A stretch of DNA of 64,000 nucleotides, taken from assembly GCA_964036665.1 (NCBI GenBank), contig OZ038526.1:36766001-36830000 (forward strand), in the 5' to 3' direction. Source of the stretch: Gordius sp. MW1 (lineage: Eukaryota; Nematomorpha; Gordioida; Gordea; Gordiidae). The translations under genes and the position numbers were made by a program. The notes beneath the pieces were generated by a model. That model was given only the letters and a program-made list of their open reading frames with translations. It was not told the origin of the DNA and did no database searches. This document shows positions 35,634 to 49,800 of this stretch, piece after piece (the stretch's first letter is position 1; the number at the start of each line of letters is the position of its first letter).

Positions 35634-35790
35634 AAAGTCGAGATCTCGCCGGAAAAATCTCGTATCGTCTCGTCACGACATCAAAATTCTCGTCTCGATC
35701 TCGGGTCAGTTTTTCAAAATCTCGTCTCGTCTCGGTTTTTCGAGACGAGACCGAGAATTTTCTCGGTTTTTCCGCATCACTATAAAATTA
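35634..35790. repeat. TCTCGTCTCG array 2
   Basis: Repeated TCTCG and CGAGACGAGACCGAGA words, ending TTTTTCCGCATCACTATA. CCGCATCACTA looks like the terminal repeat of a hAT-type element. It is in the same family as 27140-27240. Confidence 0.7.
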
Positions 35791-36746
35791 GCTGAATGTT
35801 TTTCCACAGTTTTTGCAGCATTTAGACATAGTTTATTAGATCTTATTTTGAAGACGGGAGTAAAAGAGTTAGGTAAATGCAGAAGCACGTGCAAAGGTGT
35901 GATTAATATAAATTTTCTTACATTTTTATGTGTACCATAGTTCCGTGTCTTCTTTATAAATTTAAGATTTTTCAAGCTTGGGCAATATTATTTGGCTTGG
36001 ACATTCGATGCAAAATAAATTTTTAGTAATCTCATGGCACTTAAAATAAATAAAAAAAGTATGATTAATCAAGAGTCTTGTTTGAGATACAAAATTGTAT
36101 GTGAATATTGACAAGTTTTAAAAAACCACAACTAATATTAAAATTGATATTAAAATATATTCAATTTTATTGTCGAAATCAAATTCTGAAAAAAGGAAGT
36201 TTTAATTAAGGTTAAATAATGTCATAATAACCCAATTAATTAAGGCTGTTAAACATTTGTGTATGTATAAAAGAGTGTATAAAAAGTGTGTGAATAGGGT
36301 GCACCATGAAAATCAAAATTGTAGCTGAATTCATAAAGGGGAGAAGTTGTTATAAGGTGCAGGGATATAAAAACGTGCTAAGAAATTGTATAGCGCCATT
36401 AAGTCTATATGAAAGTTGTAAATTATGTACAAAATGACAAGATTGCATTCATCCAACATGACAAAATATGTATGTATAAAATTAGATACTCGTTCGTTTT
36501 TTATAATTTTATATGTATATATAAAGTGTATTGGGATGTATCATAATTTAACATACTTTTTAAACGTAAACGTGGCTATGATTGTTTTAAATTGTACAGA
36601 TTTATCCAAAAAAGTCCTAGCTCCTTCACATAATGTGAACACTATACGACTAATAGGAGTGAAGCAGCCATATTTTGTTAGTATGCAATAGGAGCGTTTG
36701 TGGGAAAAGTCTGTAACAAAATTTTAGGGAGAATGGAGGGGAGGGT
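35791..36746. other. 3' flank of the collagen gene, no gene seen
   Basis: AT-rich. Short open frames at 35706-35975 and 36425-36691 have no support. The collagen 3' UTR should lie at the right side of this stretch. Confidence 0.4.
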
Positions 36747-37845
36747 TTAATGTGTACAAACCACACATGAGAGCTCTTTGCCAGCGGGGTAAAGGCTAGG
36801 GGGTAAATCGCCTGGCATAGTTTCAGTAACGTAGAGAGCAGCCCCATCTCCTGGTGTTTGATTGGCTTCATAATCGGCATCTTCATCGATGCAAATATAC
36901 ACGAATCGTGAGAGCTCTTCGTTACCGGACATTATGTAACCACGATATTCCATTGTCCAGCCGGCGGGACAATTGGCAAAGGCTGGAAATACGTATAGAT
37001 CCGGTCTGGGCACGCAACACAGAGCGCAAAGTCCAACCTTGCAATTTTATACATGAAAGTAAATAGTTAAAGCTTGTATCATCAAATTTCATGCTTATAA
37101 CTCGAAACTTTTTGGGATTTAAGAAATTATTGTAAGGTACTAGTTTTTTTATTTAACTTGATAGAGCACCGAAGCTAACTCGGCCCTTATATTAACTAAG
37201 AATTTGATGTTAAAGCGCAAAATTGTTTGCTACTTAGACACACTATGAATTAAATTCACTAACACTTTTATGTCAAACAGCTTTTATAATTTATACTACT
37301 ACATTAAAACTCTGCCTTAAACAAAATAATTTAACCACCTTAAGACTTGTCATAATACATAAAAACACGTAAAAATCATGATCCTAACAGAGCAGTTCTT
37401 TTAAAGAAGAGTCAGAATAGCGATTTATAAGATGCGTCTCAACCTTAGCTTGTCCTTATATCTAAGCGTTGTTATTTGGGACCTTAAGTCTACGGTTATT
37501 TCTTGAATTAGAAAAATTTAATTTTAATTAAAAGATTGGGATTCTTATATTTGATACTAATATGCTATGCACGTAGTGGTTGTATTATGCCTACCTTAAA
37601 TTTGTGGCCTCGCTTGGTCAAGGGTGAATGTGTATCGTATATTCTGTATTCCGCGCCATATATGTTGGCCTCGGATTGGAAACCGTCGGCGAATAAATCA
37701 AAAGTTGGCCGCTTGGGTAAGCATTGATAGTCATAACCACTCCCCGAAAAGAAGTAATGACCGCCCGATATGTAGCCTTTCAACATGTTTGGGTGATATG
37801 CGTTAGATAAAAAGGATTTTGAACACTTATATTGAACCGTGTTTT
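36747..37845 (-). CDS. Collagen exons 12-13: C4-like C-terminal domain
   Basis: Exon 12 (37845-37595) starts with two nucleotides that complete a Glu codon from exon 11. It reads to KRGHKFK and contains [12 protein letters not shown] and NIYGAEYR. Exon 13 (37037-36747) opens [12 protein letters not shown] and ends VVCTH-stop. The two halves each carry a CxxGYISGG / [16 protein letters not shown] unit, the two-fold layout of short-chain C4 collagens. This domain likely drives chain assembly at the C-terminus. Confidence 0.85.
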
Positions 37846-40800
37846 CTGATTTATTTATACCAACCTTATAAAAATCGTTGATGTAAAGGTTGGACAGGTA
37901 AATCTAGGCGTCTTAATTACCCAGACCAGCCCGTCCTAAATGATTAATTAATGACTTCACTAATAAAAATACAAGAATTGCGGTTTAATGGCCGAGACTA
38001 AATTTTTGTATGCAAAAGTTTCATGATTTTGAGCAAGAAATTTTTGAAGGTTATACTATTTATTCTCACATTTAATAATACACAATTGATAAATAAGTAG
38101 TCATCTGCTTAAAATTTGTTAACGAGAGAAGGAGGATGTTATTTAAAACTAAAAGTTATGTAAGGAACAAGATAAATAAAATTTTTATTTTAACAATGAC
38201 CAATTTAGCAATATATCTTTACTAAATATACACTTTTCATAAAAAATATAAATTTATCAGAGTATACCATCGTATATTAAGTTAGCATCCCGAGATATTC
38301 CAGCGCAAGTGCCTTTACCCCACCTCACGTAACAGATCCATTGCTCCATCATAACTATATACAATTTATAAAATCATTGGTGCGTTGTGTAAAATAACAT
38401 AAAATAGAATACCCAAAAAAAACTATAATCAAAACACCGATTGCTTTCTTTATCTTAATTATTAGTATTGTCCAAGAAATGGAAGAATCGTTAAACTATG
38501 GATGATTAAGGGAGCAAGCACCATGATTAAAATTAATGATATATAGTTGAAACGAAACTATCTTGCTGTCGCTCCTATTATATGATATACTTCTACTAAA
38601 TTCATAAGACTGAACTAAAAGCACAAAACCCATTAATTAAAAAATGCCGCATTTTAAACAAAAATTATAATCTATATCAAAATGCAAGTTTCCTAATTAC
38701 TCCATTACCTTGTGGACCGGCAACTTGGCAATTGTTACATTTTCCAGGTTGACCATTAGGTCCCGTTGTACCATCTTTACCAGGACTACCATCTAAACCT
38801 GGTGCGCCTGGTAAACCATCTGGACCACCTTCACCTCTCGGTCCTGGTTTTCCTGGGGTTCCAGGTCTACCAAGGGGTCCAGGGGGGCCTTTGGGACCTG
38901 CATCCCCTGGTCTACCCGGTTGACCATCTGCCCCTGGCAATCCATCAGTTCCAGGGCTTCCTTGGGGACCTTGATCCCCTAATTCCCCAGGTCTCCCTTT
39001 GTTACCGAGTGGACCTTGTTCCCCATCTTTGCCCGGAAAGCCGGGCTCCCCTTTAGATCCTGGTGGTCCCTTAATTGAAGAGAACCAAAAATAATTATAA
39101 GCAGTGGTCTTTGCGAAAGTGCCAGTTTTATATAAATTCTCATTTTTCGAACTAATAGGCGAATGAGTTGTGAGTGAACGATTGCCTAGTTTGATATTGC
39201 AAAGATGATATTATTTAGTTTAGTGGGTGGATTTAAAATGAAATCTCCGCCAGATTTTATCAGAACACTATTTAAAGGAAACTAAACTATAATTTATATA
39301 ATCAAATTGTAATTTTATGCAACACTGAAAAGTTTTTCGGTTATGCAGTTTATATGATATATATAATTTAGTCTATGTATATAATAAAGATGCGATAAGC
39401 ATTAATGCAAACATCATAACATTATAATCTTTTAAGCATCTTTAATTATACATATTAAATTCTATTTTCTTTAATTTTGTTATAATTTCCATATTATATT
39501 AAATTAACATAGAATTTTTAATTAAAAACGAATTAAGATAGTTAAGGAAAATTCTGTAAATATTACAAACCCTAGCTCCAGGAGTACCACGCTCTCCATT
39601 TTTGCCAGAACTTCCATCCTGCCCAGGAAACCCATCATTACCGGGCAAACCAGATGCACCTGGAAGTCCGTCTAAACCAGGTCTACCATCCTGACCCTAA
39701 ATTTATAATTCATTTAAAATTATAAAATTAACTATTAATTAGTGAAAATCTTATTCATATTTTTAGAGGATCAATCAACTAAATTATAATCTAATACAAA
39801 AAACCTGGAATTATGCAAATTTTTATAAAACTTGTGACGTAAGTGATAATCTGAAATGACAAAAGATTACAAAACCAATTATTATAACATCTTTTTTGAC
39901 TTATTGTGTATTATACCATTCCTTTATTTCGAAAAAGATGCAAATTAAAACAATGGAATGATAACTTAATGTTAATATCTAAGTTTAAGCTAATGCTTGA
40001 TTCTAAAATCCATGTTAAATTTTTTTGCCTGTAATAACCGAAGCGAAATATTTTATTCATTTTTATTTGAATTTCCTAAATCTTTTTATTATTTTACCTA
40101 CGAGTTTTAGTTATTTCTTGGAAGATTTAATTTTTAAATAAAAAAAGTAAGAAAATTTTAGTATTCATACAGGCTCTCCTGACTTTCCATCGAAGCCATT
40201 TTGACCATCAGACCCTGGGTTGCCTGGTTGACCATCAACCCCATCCCTTCCTGGCTCTCCATCAACTCCTGGTCTACCAGCTTCTCCTTTATCACCCTAA
40301 ACCATTTTACATACAGCTATTTTGAAAAACATTAAATTACAAAACGGTTTTTATATTATTCATAAGTTTTATATGACTTGAATGTCAATATTAAGTAAAT
40401 CTTAATATTTGGATAATTAATTTTGAAACTATATGAATAGCACCATTTCCTTAATATATTAAACTCACAACAACAAGAAATAGTCTCTTAACAAGTAATT
40501 ACTGAAATTTACCGTTAGATAATCCCTTTATTAAATAACAAAGTTAATTCTAGCCCTAATTTAGATTCGTTAACTTTTAAAAATTAAACATCAAAATTTT
40601 ATTAATGTCTCATGCACTTTCTCTCCTGGTTGAAATGGTTGCCCATCTTTTCCAGAGTTCCCGTGGATACCGTCTTTACCAGCATCTCCATCCGAACCAG
40701 GGGCCCCTCGCTGACCATCATTACCTGGAGCACCAGTTTCACCCTTTAATTCATTTTAAGTGAAATGATTCATTTAATTTTCTTTATTTCCCCTCTATAC

Positions 40801-43800
40801 TAAATTTTAAAAGTTCCGCATTTACTATGAACTATGTATGCTCCGATATCTTATAGCTAATGTTCGGATTTACATAATTACTTATGTTATATATACATAC
40901 AAAAAATTAGAAAATTAAAGTTACAGACTGTTGAATTAGTTTTTGCTTTAGTATATTATTATGGGCCTACCCACGACCCCCCCCTCTCCCCATCACCCCC
41001 ATTTAAAAGGGCAAATTATTTGGCCCCTATACCCCCCCCCCTCCCCACCTTTTCAAGTATTCTGGCTCCTAATTCACTTTATTGAATAGGCTGTAATAAA
41101 ATTGGGAGTTTAGAAAAAAATTAAGCCATTATTATTGAAATCAGATCCTTAGTTATGATAGAAAATAATACTCGATTTGTCCTTGGCTGTTCAATAGATT
41201 TGCTTAAATCTTTATAGGATATAAACCTTAAGATTTAGAATGACGGTAACTAATTTAATAAATCGTTAAGATGCCTCCTAAGTTTGCATTCAAAACATTT
41301 CATAAACATCTTAAAATAAAAATGACAATTTTTAATAGAAAAAATAAATATTAGCCCATAGATAAACAGGCAAATTTTGGGAAATTATATGAACAAGTTT
41401 ATGCAAGCAGACTTATTGCAAATTACGAGAAATCCTGGCCTCCCTGGGGCACCATCATTCCCATTAGATCCTCTATTACCAGGTTTTCCATCATTGCCCC
41501 TTTCACCTGGTTGACCATCTGTCCCATCTTTACCTGGAGCCCCTGGATTTCCCTTTAATAACAATAAAATTTTAAAGTCCCCCATATTAAAAGTTCCATT
41601 AAAACTTGTTTTTAAAATGAGAAAAAGTTATCAAGTGTGATAAATGATAACTCACGACATTTCCATCGAGTCCCGGTGTGCCATCATTCCCAGTACTACC
41701 AGGTTGACCTCTGTTGCCATCTCTACCAGCACTACCTGGTCTTCCTTTGGGCCCTGGACTTCCAGACGGACCAGTTGGACCCTAGACAAGGTTTATATAT
41801 ATTTATGGCATTAGAAATTAATTGATTTGTTTTTACTAATATAATCACCAATCAAGATTCGCTCAAAGCCAAGTCCATACAAAAAACTTCAGCGATCATT
41901 TTAACTTGAATGATTTGAACTCTAGTAGATGATTACAAAACATGCTTTTTTATTATTTGTTTCTACTAATTTTCCTGACTTTTTCTTATCTTCCTCTGTA
42001 ATCAACAGCCACTACATAACATTATTTTAAATAGCTTCTGGTGGTAAAAAAGAATCTAATGTTTTTCATAATAAATAATCGTTATCGGATGTGCCTAATA
42101 TGTAGCTAGCGTATATTTTTTATTTTAATCTTTATTTGCTATGGAAGCGGGAAAAATTGAGAAGACAAATTTTGCAGGAAAACGAAAGCATTTGTGGAAT
42201 CATAGAATAACGCGAGATATGAAAATGCACGAGATAAAGAGAGATCTATGTATATATTTGGAGACAAATGGAAATTAATGCTGAAAGAACTGACCACCAG
42301 CCTAGATGATTTCACAGTCATAGAAGTGTATATTTTTCATTCTTTTAATTAAATGTAAAATATATTTTAGCATGGGACATACACAATTATTTGGAAATAA
42401 ACCTATATTGCAAAAAAAACAAAATAAATAATATAATTTAAAAATTTGAAAATATAATATTTACATCTTCTCCAGGTGCACCAGGTTCACCATCAAGACC
42501 CTCAATTCCTGGATTTCCATCTCGACCTGGCTCTCCATCATTACCGGCCGTCCCTGGCTGCCCGTCTCGTCCGGGATTTCCAACACCTCCCTTTTATTCA
42601 TTACATGCAAAATGGAAAGTTTAAAAATTATTTCATAACATAAGCTTAATGTCACTAGTATGTATGTTATTCTTTTATTTAAACTTTATATAATTCCTTA
42701 TTATCCTTTAAATAAAATAATAGTATAACAAAGTATTTTAATTGCCAACGCTAAAAATTTAAGTCTCTTTTTTGCAATCACATGCATTTTAAATATGACG
42801 TTTACATAATATAAATATTGTCTCAGAAATGTAAATACTTTTTATATTTTTTGACAAAGCATACTTTTTTAATTAAAACAATGAATTTAAATTGATAGTA
42901 CAAATTAAAACTTTTAATAATTTTAATAAATAATAAAATTGTCTCCTGCAATTAAATTCTGAAATATACTTTTCTCCCAGCCTTGCCAGCAAAACCATCT
43001 CTCCCAGGATTTCCATCGGGGGTTGGTTGGCCAGGGGCCCCATCTTCACCAGCTAAACCATTTTGCCCGTCGGGTCCAGGGTCACCAGCAGGACCCTGAA
43101 TATTAAATGCACATTTTAAACTTCCTTTTCCTTTTCAAAATTTTTACAACATTAAATTTTTAAATTGTCCCGAGGGCAGCCAATTCCTAAACAAATTTCA
43201 AAATATGTAACCTCCATTACACAGGATCCCAAAGAATTCTTTTACATCAAGCAGAAAATCACCATGGAAATTGTATCTAATACAATCTCAATCCATGGAT
43301 CGATGCCAGCTCATTAATTTAATAAATTTTTGCATATAACATACTTAATTATTTGGAAATAAACTTCTATCGATTAAAAAAAATAAAAATAAAAAAAGTA
43401 AATTGTTTAATTAGGCTCACGAAAATTGCAATTACTATTCTAGTTTAGCGCTTTGGTATTTAAATGTCTTAAATGGGATATTTTATTATTAATTTAACAA
43501 GTAAACCATTTTTAACATTTTAAATTTAATTTTTTTAAATAAAAAAAGAAGTAATTTTTAGCTGTTTAAAATTACTGACCTGAGGACCGACCCTTCCAGG
43601 TCCCCCATCTCTACCAGGAGATCCCGATTTACCAGGAGCACCATCATTTCCTGGCCTACCTTGGTCCCCAGGGGGTCCAGGTAACCCTTGTTCACCCCGA
43701 GACCCTGGCTGTCCATCAATACAATCCCGACATTCTATGTGATTTCAATCATTCATATAAATATTATTTTAATATTTTACTTTGTTTTCTAAATATATAG

Positions 43801-46800
43801 TAATATAATCTTTCGTTTCTTATAATTCTGAAATGACTTCTATGCTTTATAAACACGGGCGTAGCCAGGGGGGGAGAAGAGGCTGCCCCCCTCAATCCAA
43901 AAATTCTTTAAAATTTATTAAAATTATGGCTAAAACTTCCGAAAATTATCATATGCCCCGCCCCCTCTAATTCCAATGCTGGCTACGCTCATGTTTATAA
44001 ATATATTTAATTATGGGCAACGTCCAATATTATTGTTATCAAATCTTCTTTATTTTGTTATTTGGGTTGCGACGACATAAACTATAGGGGTTTTTTACAA
44101 TATTTTAGCTGTGGTGTTCTCATTGAAAGTTCGGGTTTTATTAAGTTGTTGCGGGGGCTAATGATGAAATTCTGGCATAAAACACAAACTTCTAACTTAT
44201 TACAAGTATTTTTTTTCGCTTTGAACTTATAGTCTAAATTAGTGAATTAGGTTGGAAATTCAATAAAAGGAGTATACTTTTAGTTAATATTTTGTTTTAA
44301 ATACTAAGCATATAAAATTATAAGGATTTAGGGGGTGAGCTGTCTTTCCATGCTTCTTTTCAGCTATGTTCATTCATAATTTAGTAAATTTGTACGTGTT
44401 AAACGTCTTTAGATTTTACTTAATAACCGCACTAATTATTAGCATAGGCGTAGCCAGGTTTTGGATTAGGGGGGGGGGCGAAACGTTTAAAGTTCAATAA
44501 GGGGGGGGGGGGGGCAAATCCAAAATTTTGTAATTTTTAAGGGTTTTTGCATTGAAAAAAAACCCTGCCCCCCCCCCCCCCCAGCTACGCCCATGGTTAG
44601 CAAATTAAAATCATTGTTAGACCAAGTTATTCATGTCCACTTACATGGGGGCTAGAACTTCAGCTGCCCCCCCCCCCAATTCATCCAATTGGATTTTATG
44701 GTTTAAAAATAAAATAAATGTAATTCAGTATATCCCATATTATGACTATCACCTTTTGTGTTTATAGCCAGAGATAGATCATAAGTTTGATCAAGCTTCA
44801 AACTATACGCTAGTGTTGTAAAAACGGCTGGGTTTTGTTTGGCCCACCTTTGGTTTATCTGAGACGGATGCTGGTCTACTTTTCAATTTTCGACTAAGCC
44901 TAGGTGTCGACTAAACAAAACAGACCAAAAATTTTTGGTCTGTTTTGTTTAATCGACTAAAACCACAAAACAAAACGCAGCCGTTTTTACAATAATATAC
45001 GGAAATCAATTAAGTTTAAGTGGAGATAGTTGCAGTGGCGTAAATGGGGGGGGGGGGGGAAATGGGAAATTCCCCCCCCCCCCCCCCCCGGCAAAAATTT
45101 GAATTGTTTTTTAATTAATAACTAAATCAAATGGGTTAAAATATTATAGTTTAGTTACATCAAAGACTTAAGACACTTATAAAAACCTAGAAACATAACA
45201 TATACATTTAATTTTTTTGATTTAATTTTTGACAAAATGCATCGTAAAATTTCCGAATATGATTGTGAAAATTGCTATGAAAAAAAAACTTGTTTGAACA
45301 TTTATTTCCCGTGAAAACAGCAGACAGCCCCAGAAAGTAGATAACTAATCGATTATTATAATGTTCCTCATTCTATATATTATTAATACTTTATCATTTA
45401 TCATATTTGTCTTAAATTCTCTGCTAGATCACGGTTTGATAACTAAATTGCCTGCCAAGGCGAGCCAAAACCCTTTAATTGCCCAATTCACTAATGCTGT
45501 CCGAACAGCCGGGCCCAAACACGATTTTAAATATCAAGAATTAATTTTGTCTTATTTTCAAAAAAATTTGGTCTAATTCTAGGATTTTTATATATAAAGT
45601 AACAAAAAATAGTAAACTATATAAAAAATCTCATTAGGGTGCCCGCCCAGGCCTACTTAAAAATCTCAATTTAGAACATTAGCCTGCCCGACTCCTTATC
45701 CAAGTGGGCCCAGTAGCGAGCCCGACTTTTTGGTTGTTTAATTTATACTTTTAATTAGAGGTCTGCATGGGCTGATATTTTAGGTTCAGGCCCGGCCCAT
45801 ACCCGCACAAATATTATTTTTTGGCCCGCACCCGGCCGGCAAAAAAATCCCAAAAATTGCGCCGCATCGGGCCATCACGAGTAAAAACAATTCTACGTTG
45901 TTTCAAAATTATTTATTTGCATAAAAACTATTTTGTTTTGTTCATAAAATAATTTAGCTATAGCATACAAAATAGTTTTTAATTAGAAATTACCGTTTCT
46001 GTTCAAACTAAAAGCTGTTCATTTCATAAGCTAATATAAAATGCTTGATGTCTTGTGGGGTCAGTGTTGTTAGGGCAAGGGTTAGGGTTCTCAATTAGAT
46101 TTGCTTGGCTTTTGAAATGATCAGCTTTTAGTTTGAATAAGAATCGAATTACAATTTAATATTGTCATTTAAAAATAAAAGATTATCTATTCTATCAGGC
46201 AATAATTTCGTTCTTCTCTGTTCTATAAGGCGACTTGCTTTACTGAATGTGCGTTCACTCGTAGCACTGTTGGCTGGAATTGACAAAAACTGACTAAATT
46301 TTTTAAGTTTGATAGCATAAGTTGGTGTTCTTTCCACCAGAAAATTACGTCTAGCTTAGTATCTTCAGGTTTTTCCGTTTCTCATCGTCCCAAATAGAAA
46401 ATATAAATTGCTTAGTGTTGCACACCTGAGCTGGATTACTCTTAGTTGGACGACTTATGCAAGAAGATCTATTCAAGAAGAGCCACGTTCTTCTTGAATC
46501 ATTTCTTTAAAAATTCTGTTACAGTAGTTTATAAGAAGCTATTTTCATATTCGGGTAGCATTTTTAAGCGAAACTAAGAAACAAGAAAGGTTAAAATTTT
46601 CTGATAAATATCTATTTGACTTTGAAATTAGCATAGTTTGGGCTCTTGACTTCAATTTGTAGACCTTTAAGTAAACAGGATCACCATTATACGTAGGAGA
46701 TGTAATTAATTTGCGATGCTTTTTAATGATGTATAAAAGGGTAATATTCTATAGAGTGTTGGTGATGCGCTTCTAACTCGATGCTTGCTTTTTTATAAGG

Positions 46801-49800
46801 TAAGCATATTAATTAATAGCATGATATATTTATGGAAATGCCTTCAAGGTTTCCAATAAAGTTTTGCAAGATAAAAAAGTGATTATTTATCATACATCTC
46901 ATGCAAAATTTTTAACATAATAATTTTTGAGTTCCACCAGATTGTTTTTCGGAAAAATAAATTTTTTTATTGTTAAGCTAGTAAGTGAATTTTTTTGATT
47001 AGAATTATAGTATAAAGTACTTTTCAAAGCCCAAGCCCGGCCCGCACTTTTTTTATTGCTCTGTTTTAGGCCCGGCCCGCGGGCCGGGCTTGGGCCTGAG
47101 TGCCGCGGGCTGGCCCAGCCCATGCAGACCTCTATTTTTAATTACAAATAAAATCTAAAAAAAATGTTTGCCAGCTTTCCCCCCCCCCTCGAGAAAATTT
47201 TGGCTACGCGCCTGGATAGTTATAATCTCAATTAGAATATTTGTAACTCTAATAAACATTACAATTATTTGATACCGAAACTAAATTAACTAACACCTTT
47301 TTTATTTCGATCTGCATGACATTAATAATATTAAACATTCTTTAAGCACTTTGTTAAGAGAACTATTACCCTTTAAAAATAAAATATGATAGGAGTTAAG
47401 GCCTCCTCAATGCTGATTTTGGAAACCTCCAGTTTTTCCATTAAATTCATATGATTGTAAAATACAGCTTTCTAAATACGCCTCAGGATTTCGAATCGAA
47501 TATTTTTGGATTCGATTCGGATTCGAATTTTTTCAAAAAAAAATATTCGATTCGAGATTCGACGAATATTAAAATGAAGATTCGATTTGAAAAAAATATA
47601 AGGATTTGAAATCGATTCGAATATTTATTAAGTTTTTTTAATTATTAAATAACACATTAAAAAGGCTACTATGAATTTTAATTTGCATATACATTTGAAA
47701 GATTTATTTAAAAGATATTTAAAAATACACACATCAAAAATAAAAATATTAAAAGCGAACAAAAACTATGATATGTTTAAGACAATCAAGAACCGTTTTT
47801 AGCCAACTTTTAAGGCAAATTATCTTCCTAACACTAGTTTTAAACGATATGGGTTCCGGTTAAAAATATTCTCGGGGTAAATAATTTAGGTATAGAGAGA
47901 AGATTTTTTGCCAATTTTTGGATGGCTGGAAAACGACGTTGATTCGATTTCCACCATTGTAAAGGCTCAACATTGGAGGCCACACGTGGTTTGTGCAAAA
48001 ATGTCTCCAATGATGACTTCGCGTTCATGTTGCTCTTAATAAACGATCCAGTGTTGATACCTCGCTAGTTGATACAAAATCGGGCTAACTTCATATAGCA
48101 GTTTTCCAGTCATCTCTAATTTCTCTACAGGATATGCAATGTACATCACCCCAGGGGTGATAAAACTCAAATTTTGAACCTTCGCTAATAAGGCTATCTT
48201 CTTATTGAATGCCATATATTTTCAATTTTCTGTTTGGCCATTTTGACAGCATGATCTTCTGTGCCTGTTTGATAATATACCGGTAATACCTAGTTAATTG
48301 TGGGATTTGCCCCCCGGATTTTAAATTAGTTACACTGTAAAAGGGAAAAAGTATCAATTTAACCGTTTTAATTTGTTCCCATTCAATGTTGGATAGCAAT
48401 TCCTCCTAAGAGGAATTTAAAGGCCAAATCCAATGCCTGCCTTACTAAAATAGCCTTTTCTATCACTATATAGGTGCTGTTCCACCTGACTACCATGTCA
48501 AGTTTTGCCTTTATGTAATTAATTTTTGGGTCAAATTCTTAACATATAGCCTTTAATCGTAAAATATTTTTGTGCTATCTTGCAATTTTTTTTAAAGTCC
48601 ATATTTTAATTAAATTGTGATCCTCGTTCTCCATAACTTATGTAAGTTTGAAAAATTTTAAATTAAGCTTTTTCAAATTGTAGCAGGAAAAATAACTAAA
48701 ATGCGGTAAGATAAAAATAGCTAAATATTTGAATCCCGTCTATTTAAATTAGACTAAAAAAATAAAATTGGAATTTTCAAGGATTCGATTCGCATTTTCG
48801 AATCCTAGCAGCGTAAATATTCGATTCGAAACTTACACATATGGATTCGAATTCGGATTTGATTCGTAATTTCAAATCGAATCGAATCTCGAATATTTCC
48901 CAGAGGCGTATTTTTAAAGCTAAATATGACAAGAGCATAGCTAAGACTTAAATAGAGGTGGACACTTATGATTTAGGAAGGGGCAAAAGGATTCTTATTT
49001 CAACCATATTTTTTTATAAATTTTTAAGAAGGGGGAGGAAGCTGCCCATCCCTACCTTCCTTTGGCTACGCCCATGTTAACGCGTTAAATCGACAGAACA
49101 ACAACAGATGATATTTATTATGCTTTAAAATTGTACGATTAGCCCTTTTGCCTCAATTTCGTATTAACTAACATAACGCATTCTTTAAACAAATTCATCA
49201 CAGGTTTAATTTCATAATTTATCTTTAATTTTATTTTGGATTCAAGGTCCCTTTTAAAGGGGAAGTTGAAAATATGTTACTTATATAACGCTCTTTTTAT
49301 ATTATTATTTGATGTACTATGTTAACTACTTGTCTGGGCGTAGCCAGGATTAGAGTTAGAGGGAGGCATTAATAGTTTAAGGGGACAAAATAATAGTTTT
49401 TGAAATTTTTGGCCATAATTATATTAAATTTTAGATGATTTTGGGATTTGAAGGGGGCAACCGCCCCTTGCCACCCCCTGACTACGCCCATGACTACTTG
49501 TATTACAATCAAATATTTATATTAAATAAATAATTATTTGTTTGAAAACATTATAGTTTACATTAAGAGAGGATGTGGGGGAGGGGGGTGGGTGCTGAGG
49601 TTAATACGCGATTGCAGTTTAAGAAGGACATGGGCTTATGGATATAAAGGTGTCATAGTGTCGATATATGGATCAGATTAATCACTAATTTAAAATTCAC
49701 TCAACCAAACACATTCCCAGCCCCCCCCCCCTTCATCTCTTCCCACTTCTTCCTTCCCCTATTTAATTTTACACCTTAATACCTTCCTTATATATGGGTC

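Larger units (their letters stand above)
45033..47214. mobile_element. hAT-type element (CAGTGGCGTA) split by a nested hAT
   Basis: Ends CAGTGGCGTAAATGGGG and TTTTGGCTACGCGCCTG, flanked by GATAGTTG (45025-45032) and GATAGTTA (47215-47222), seven of eight matching. The interior is interrupted by the element at 45756-47134, so this one is older. Confidence 0.75.

Noticed and set aside
27140-35790. The two TCTCG arrays as ends of one 8.6 kb hAT element
   Set aside because: The left array lacks the CCGCATCACTA end, the flanks show no shared 8 bp duplication, and unrelated elements fill the interval. More likely two separate copies.
36650-36886. 78-codon - strand frame overlapping the collagen last exon
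   Set aside because: Wrong frame relative to exon 13, which carries the conserved Cys residues.
38766-39056. 96-codon + strand frame over the collagen exon
   Set aside because: Shadow of the collagen exon on the other strand, where Gly-X-Y is perfect.
46899-47123. 74-codon - strand frame starting [12 protein letters not shown]
   Set aside because: Its coding-like start is the GGCCCGGCCC subterminal region of the nested hAT.
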